Shown in pieces: positions 7,526-9,002 of a stretch of DNA of 9,002 nucleotides. Source of the stretch: an uncultured Methylophilus sp. (lineage in GTDB: Bacteria; Pseudomonadota; Gammaproteobacteria; Burkholderiales; Methylophilaceae); contig CAKZJM010000350.1 in the NCBI GenBank assembly GCA_936943315.1, positions 1 to 9,002 of the forward strand, written 5' to 3'. Each line of letters begins with the position of its first letter. Within the stretch, counting starts at the first letter, position 1. The notes beneath the pieces were generated by a model that was not told the origin of the DNA, ran no database searches, and saw only the letters and a list, made by a program, of their open reading frames with translations. Made by a program: the position numbers and the translations under genes.

Positions 7526-7698
7526 CTTGCGCTCTTCATCAGGAAACACACTGTAAGAGGCTACGCGCGGGTAATGAGTGCTTTATCCCGCTCGCCCATT
7601 GATTGCATGTTTCCGTAAAAAAGCGCAGCGCTGTCTTTCAACAGTCTGCGCTGAGGGGGTTCATGGCACGCTATGGCACGCGTTTGTGCGCGTCTGGA
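7526..7698. other. 173-bp intergenic region in the Anbu cluster
   Basis: A noncoding gap separates the alpha-E and transglutaminase genes. It holds the intrinsic terminator described separately, then about 90 bp that must contain any promoter for the transglutaminase gene; no convincing -35/-10 pair was found there. A short tandem repeat (ATGGCACGC at 7663-7671 and 7673-7681) lies between the alpha-E stop and the terminator. No small gene is supported. Confidence 0.5.
7616..7652 (-). terminator. Intrinsic terminator after the alpha-E gene
   Basis: On the minus strand a stem AGCGCAG ... CTGCGCT (7652-7646 with 7628-7622) stacks on an inner CTGT/ACAG stem around a six-base TGAAAG loop. The inner bulge is A on one side and CG on the other. 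The outer stem runs directly into six T residues (complement of 7617-7622). This GC-rich hairpin plus T-tract has the form of a Rho-independent terminator for transcripts coming from the ATP-grasp/alpha-E side, about 47 nt after the alpha-E stop. Confidence 0.8.
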
Positions 7699-8643
7699 TT
7701 ACGCGGTCGCACTTAAAAAGTTACGCTGTATTTCTTCGCCCAGCTTGCGGTTGGCCAGGATAAACTCATCCAGAAAATGATGGACACCATCCTTAACGAT
7801 ATCCAGCATGCGGCCATAGTGTAGTTTTGCATGCATCTGACCCGCTAAACGCTCGGCTTCTGTCTGGCGGCTACCGGCCACCTGGCGCAAAATCGGCATG
7901 ATTTCGGCATAACAGGCATGGAGTGAACGCGGCATGTCTTCACGCAAAATCAGCAGTTCCGAGACTTTCATCGGCTCAATCGCATCGCGGTATACCTTCT
8001 GGTAAGCCTGGAAAGCTGAGACTGAACGCAAGACGGCACTCCACTCGTAGTAATCGACGGCGCCATCGTTGGCTTCTTGCATGGGCAGGAGGAACTCATA
8101 TTTCACATCGAGCAGGCGTGCAGTGTTGTCGGCGCGCTCCATAAACGTGCCCAGACGTACAAAACTGAACGCTTCATCACGCAGCATGGTGCCAAAGCAT
8201 ACGCCGCGGAACAGGTGCGAACGGCTTTTCACCCATTCGCAAAATTCGCTTAAGCCGGTTTGGGTGAGATCCTGCTTGATATATTGCCCAAACTCCAGCC
8301 ATAAGGTGTTCATGTTTTCCCAGGTTTCGGTAGTCATGGCCACACGCACGGCACGCGCGTTTTCACGGGCGCTACGCAAAGAGCTATAAATGCTGGAAGG
8401 GTTATTGCTATCCATCACCAGGTGTTTGATGACATTGGCGGCATTCAGCTCTTTGTAGGTGCTATCGTAAATGTCGCGGATACCGGCAATTTCAAGCACA
8501 GCATCCCACAGTTCTTTTTCATTGCTGCTGTCAGAAGGCAGCAATGACATGTTGTAGGTGACATCCAGCACGCGCGCGACATTTTCTGTGCGCTCAATAT
8601 AGCGGGCCATCCAATATAAGTGATCTGCGGTACGGCTTAGCAT
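7699..8643 (-). CDS. Alpha-E (DUF403) domain protein
   Basis: A 314-residue all-helical alpha-E (DUF403) protein. The start MLSRTADHLYWMARYIERTENVARVLDV is the family signature, and a second, related helix repeats the pattern internally as FVRLGTFMERADNTARLLDVKYEFLL, consistent with an internal duplication. Other typical segments are SIYSSLRSARENARAVRVAMTTETWENMN and SHLFRGVCFGTMLRDEAF. The biochemical role is unknown; the family nearly always accompanies circularly permuted ATP-grasp ligases and transglutaminase-like proteases, so it may act as a partner or scaffold of the ligase. ATG at 8643 is chosen because AAGAGG (complement of 8651-8656) lies 7 nt upstream and the signature starts there. 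An upstream in-frame extension to 8703 lies inside the preceding gene. It overlaps the ATP-grasp stop by 7 bp, indicating translational coupling. Confidence 0.92.
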   Translation of the reverse strand: MLSRTADHLYWMARYIERTENVARVLDVTYNMSLLPSDSSNEKELWDAVLEIAGIRDIYDSTYKELNAANVIKHLVMDSNNPSSIYSSLRSARENARAVRVAMTTETWENMNTLWLEFGQYIKQDLTQTGLSEFCEWVKSRSHLFRGVCFGTMLRDEAFSFVRLGTFMERADNTARLLDVKYEFLLPMQEANDGAVDYYEWSAVLRSVSAFQAYQKVYRDAIEPMKVSELLILREDMPRSLHACYAEIMPILRQVAGSRQTEAERLAGQMHAKLHYGRMLDIVKDGVHHFLDEFILANRKLGEEIQRNFLSATA

Positions 8644-8888
8644 ATGACGGCCTCTTGATTCATTTGTTGTGCAGCCATTTGCGGTTGCAGGGATTCGACA
8701 CACACGTCGTCGCGTTCCAGTACCCAGGTATCCTTGGTGCCGCCGCCTTGCGACGAGTTAACCACCAGTGAGCCTTCTTTGAGGGCGACGCGCGACAGCC
8801 CGCCGGGGACCACACTGACCGTCTTGCCCGAGAGCACGTCCATGATCTTGCGTTCGGCAGTTCCCACAGGCGCCTCTAAATCTATCAA
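8637..8888 (-). pseudogene. C-terminal remnant of circularly permuted ATP-grasp ligase
   Basis: The frame encodes 83 residues from a TTG at 8888, with an in-frame TAG at 8907-8909 just upstream. Residues from about VLSGKTVSVVPGGLSRVAL through SLVVNSSQGGGTKDTWVLE match the extreme C-terminus of the circularly permuted ATP-grasp family (DUF404/DUF407, COG2308), whose members are several hundred residues long. These ligases are predicted to form amide or peptide bonds and are the usual first gene of alpha-E/transglutaminase/Anbu clusters. The first ~20 residues (IDLEAPVGTAERK) do not look like the family. No frame between 8889 and 9002 clearly continues the ligase, though a four-residue DLRP lies at the edge in another frame. 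The gene is therefore probably interrupted or truncated; a frameshift or assembly junction is the alternative. The tail after TWVLE is poorly conserved and overlaps the alpha-E start. Confidence 0.75.
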
Positions 8889-8987
8889 TCCATTAATGAT
8901 TGTTTTCTATTTCTTAAGAGTCGGTGAGATTCAAGGATTAAAGTGCCGCACAGGTTTTTCCAGAGTCCATCCACCGCAAGCGACGTC
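8841..8987. other. Possible ~147-bp insertion in the ATP-grasp gene
   Basis: Two direct copies of ACGTC (8836-8840 and 8983-8987) lie 147 bp apart. Between them are an imperfect end inverted repeat (CTTGCG at 8847-8852 and CGCAAG at 8975-8980), a repeated CACAGG (8865-8870 and 8949-8954), and an AT-rich centre (about 8876-8945) with CATTAATG and CTTAAG palindromes. The centre contrasts with the GC-rich flanks. A small non-coding mobile element with a 5-bp target duplication would explain the broken ligase gene, but repeats this short can occur by chance. No match to a named element is claimed. Confidence 0.35.
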
Positions 8988-9002
8988 AGGGACGGAGATC
9001 TG

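Noticed and set aside
7526..7615. Sigma-70 promoter using TTGAAA from the terminator loop as -35
   Set aside because: With a 17-nt spacer the -10 would be TTACGG, a poor match, and the -35 lies within the terminator stem-loop.
7663..7681. Tandem ATGGCACGC copies as a repeat array or operator
   Set aside because: Only two short copies and no symmetry; too little to call a regulatory site.
8644..8703. Extended N-terminus of the alpha-E protein
   Set aside because: The extra residues lie inside the ligase remnant frame, do not match the family, and the AAGAGG site fits the start at 8643.
8659..9002. Open plus-strand frame running to the window edge
   Set aside because: It is antisense to the ligase C-terminus for most of its length and has no family-like residues or ribosome site; treated as a chance open frame.

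Overview
The window reads as chromosomal DNA of a betaproteobacterium. The minus-strand order gmk-rpoZ-spoT-recG, a short (71 aa) omega subunit and moderate GC all fit this. A methylotroph-like lineage such as Methylophilaceae is a guess from overall protein character, not proven. Almost all DNA is coding and all but one gene lie on the minus strand. No tRNA, rRNA, CRISPR array or complete insertion sequence was seen.

Layout from left to right: 3-671 (+) is the 3' end of an EAL-domain c-di-GMP phosphodiesterase gene. It converges on recG (700-2781, -). Next come spoT (2796-5012, -), rpoZ (5019-5234, -) and gmk (5295-5906, -). The gmk start overlaps the stop of an Anbu proteasome-like peptidase gene (5903-6640, -). 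Upstream of Anbu are a transglutaminase-like protease gene (6698-7525, -), a 173-bp gap with an intrinsic terminator, an alpha-E (DUF403) gene (7699-8643, -), and only the C-terminal end of a circularly permuted ATP-grasp ligase gene (8637 to about 8835, -). That last reading frame runs into unrelated-looking sequence and an in-frame stop before the window edge.

Functionally there are two blocks. One is a housekeeping and stringent-response block: Gmk makes GDP, omega forms part of a ppGpp site on RNA polymerase, SpoT makes and degrades ppGpp, and RecG remodels stalled forks. The other is the Anbu cluster (ATP-grasp ligase, alpha-E, transglutaminase, Anbu), a known but functionally unresolved association thought to make and process a peptide or amide modification. 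Two features stand out. The Anbu cluster is fused directly to the gmk operon by an ATGA overlap. Its ligase gene appears broken by about 147 bp of DNA bounded by ACGTC direct repeats.
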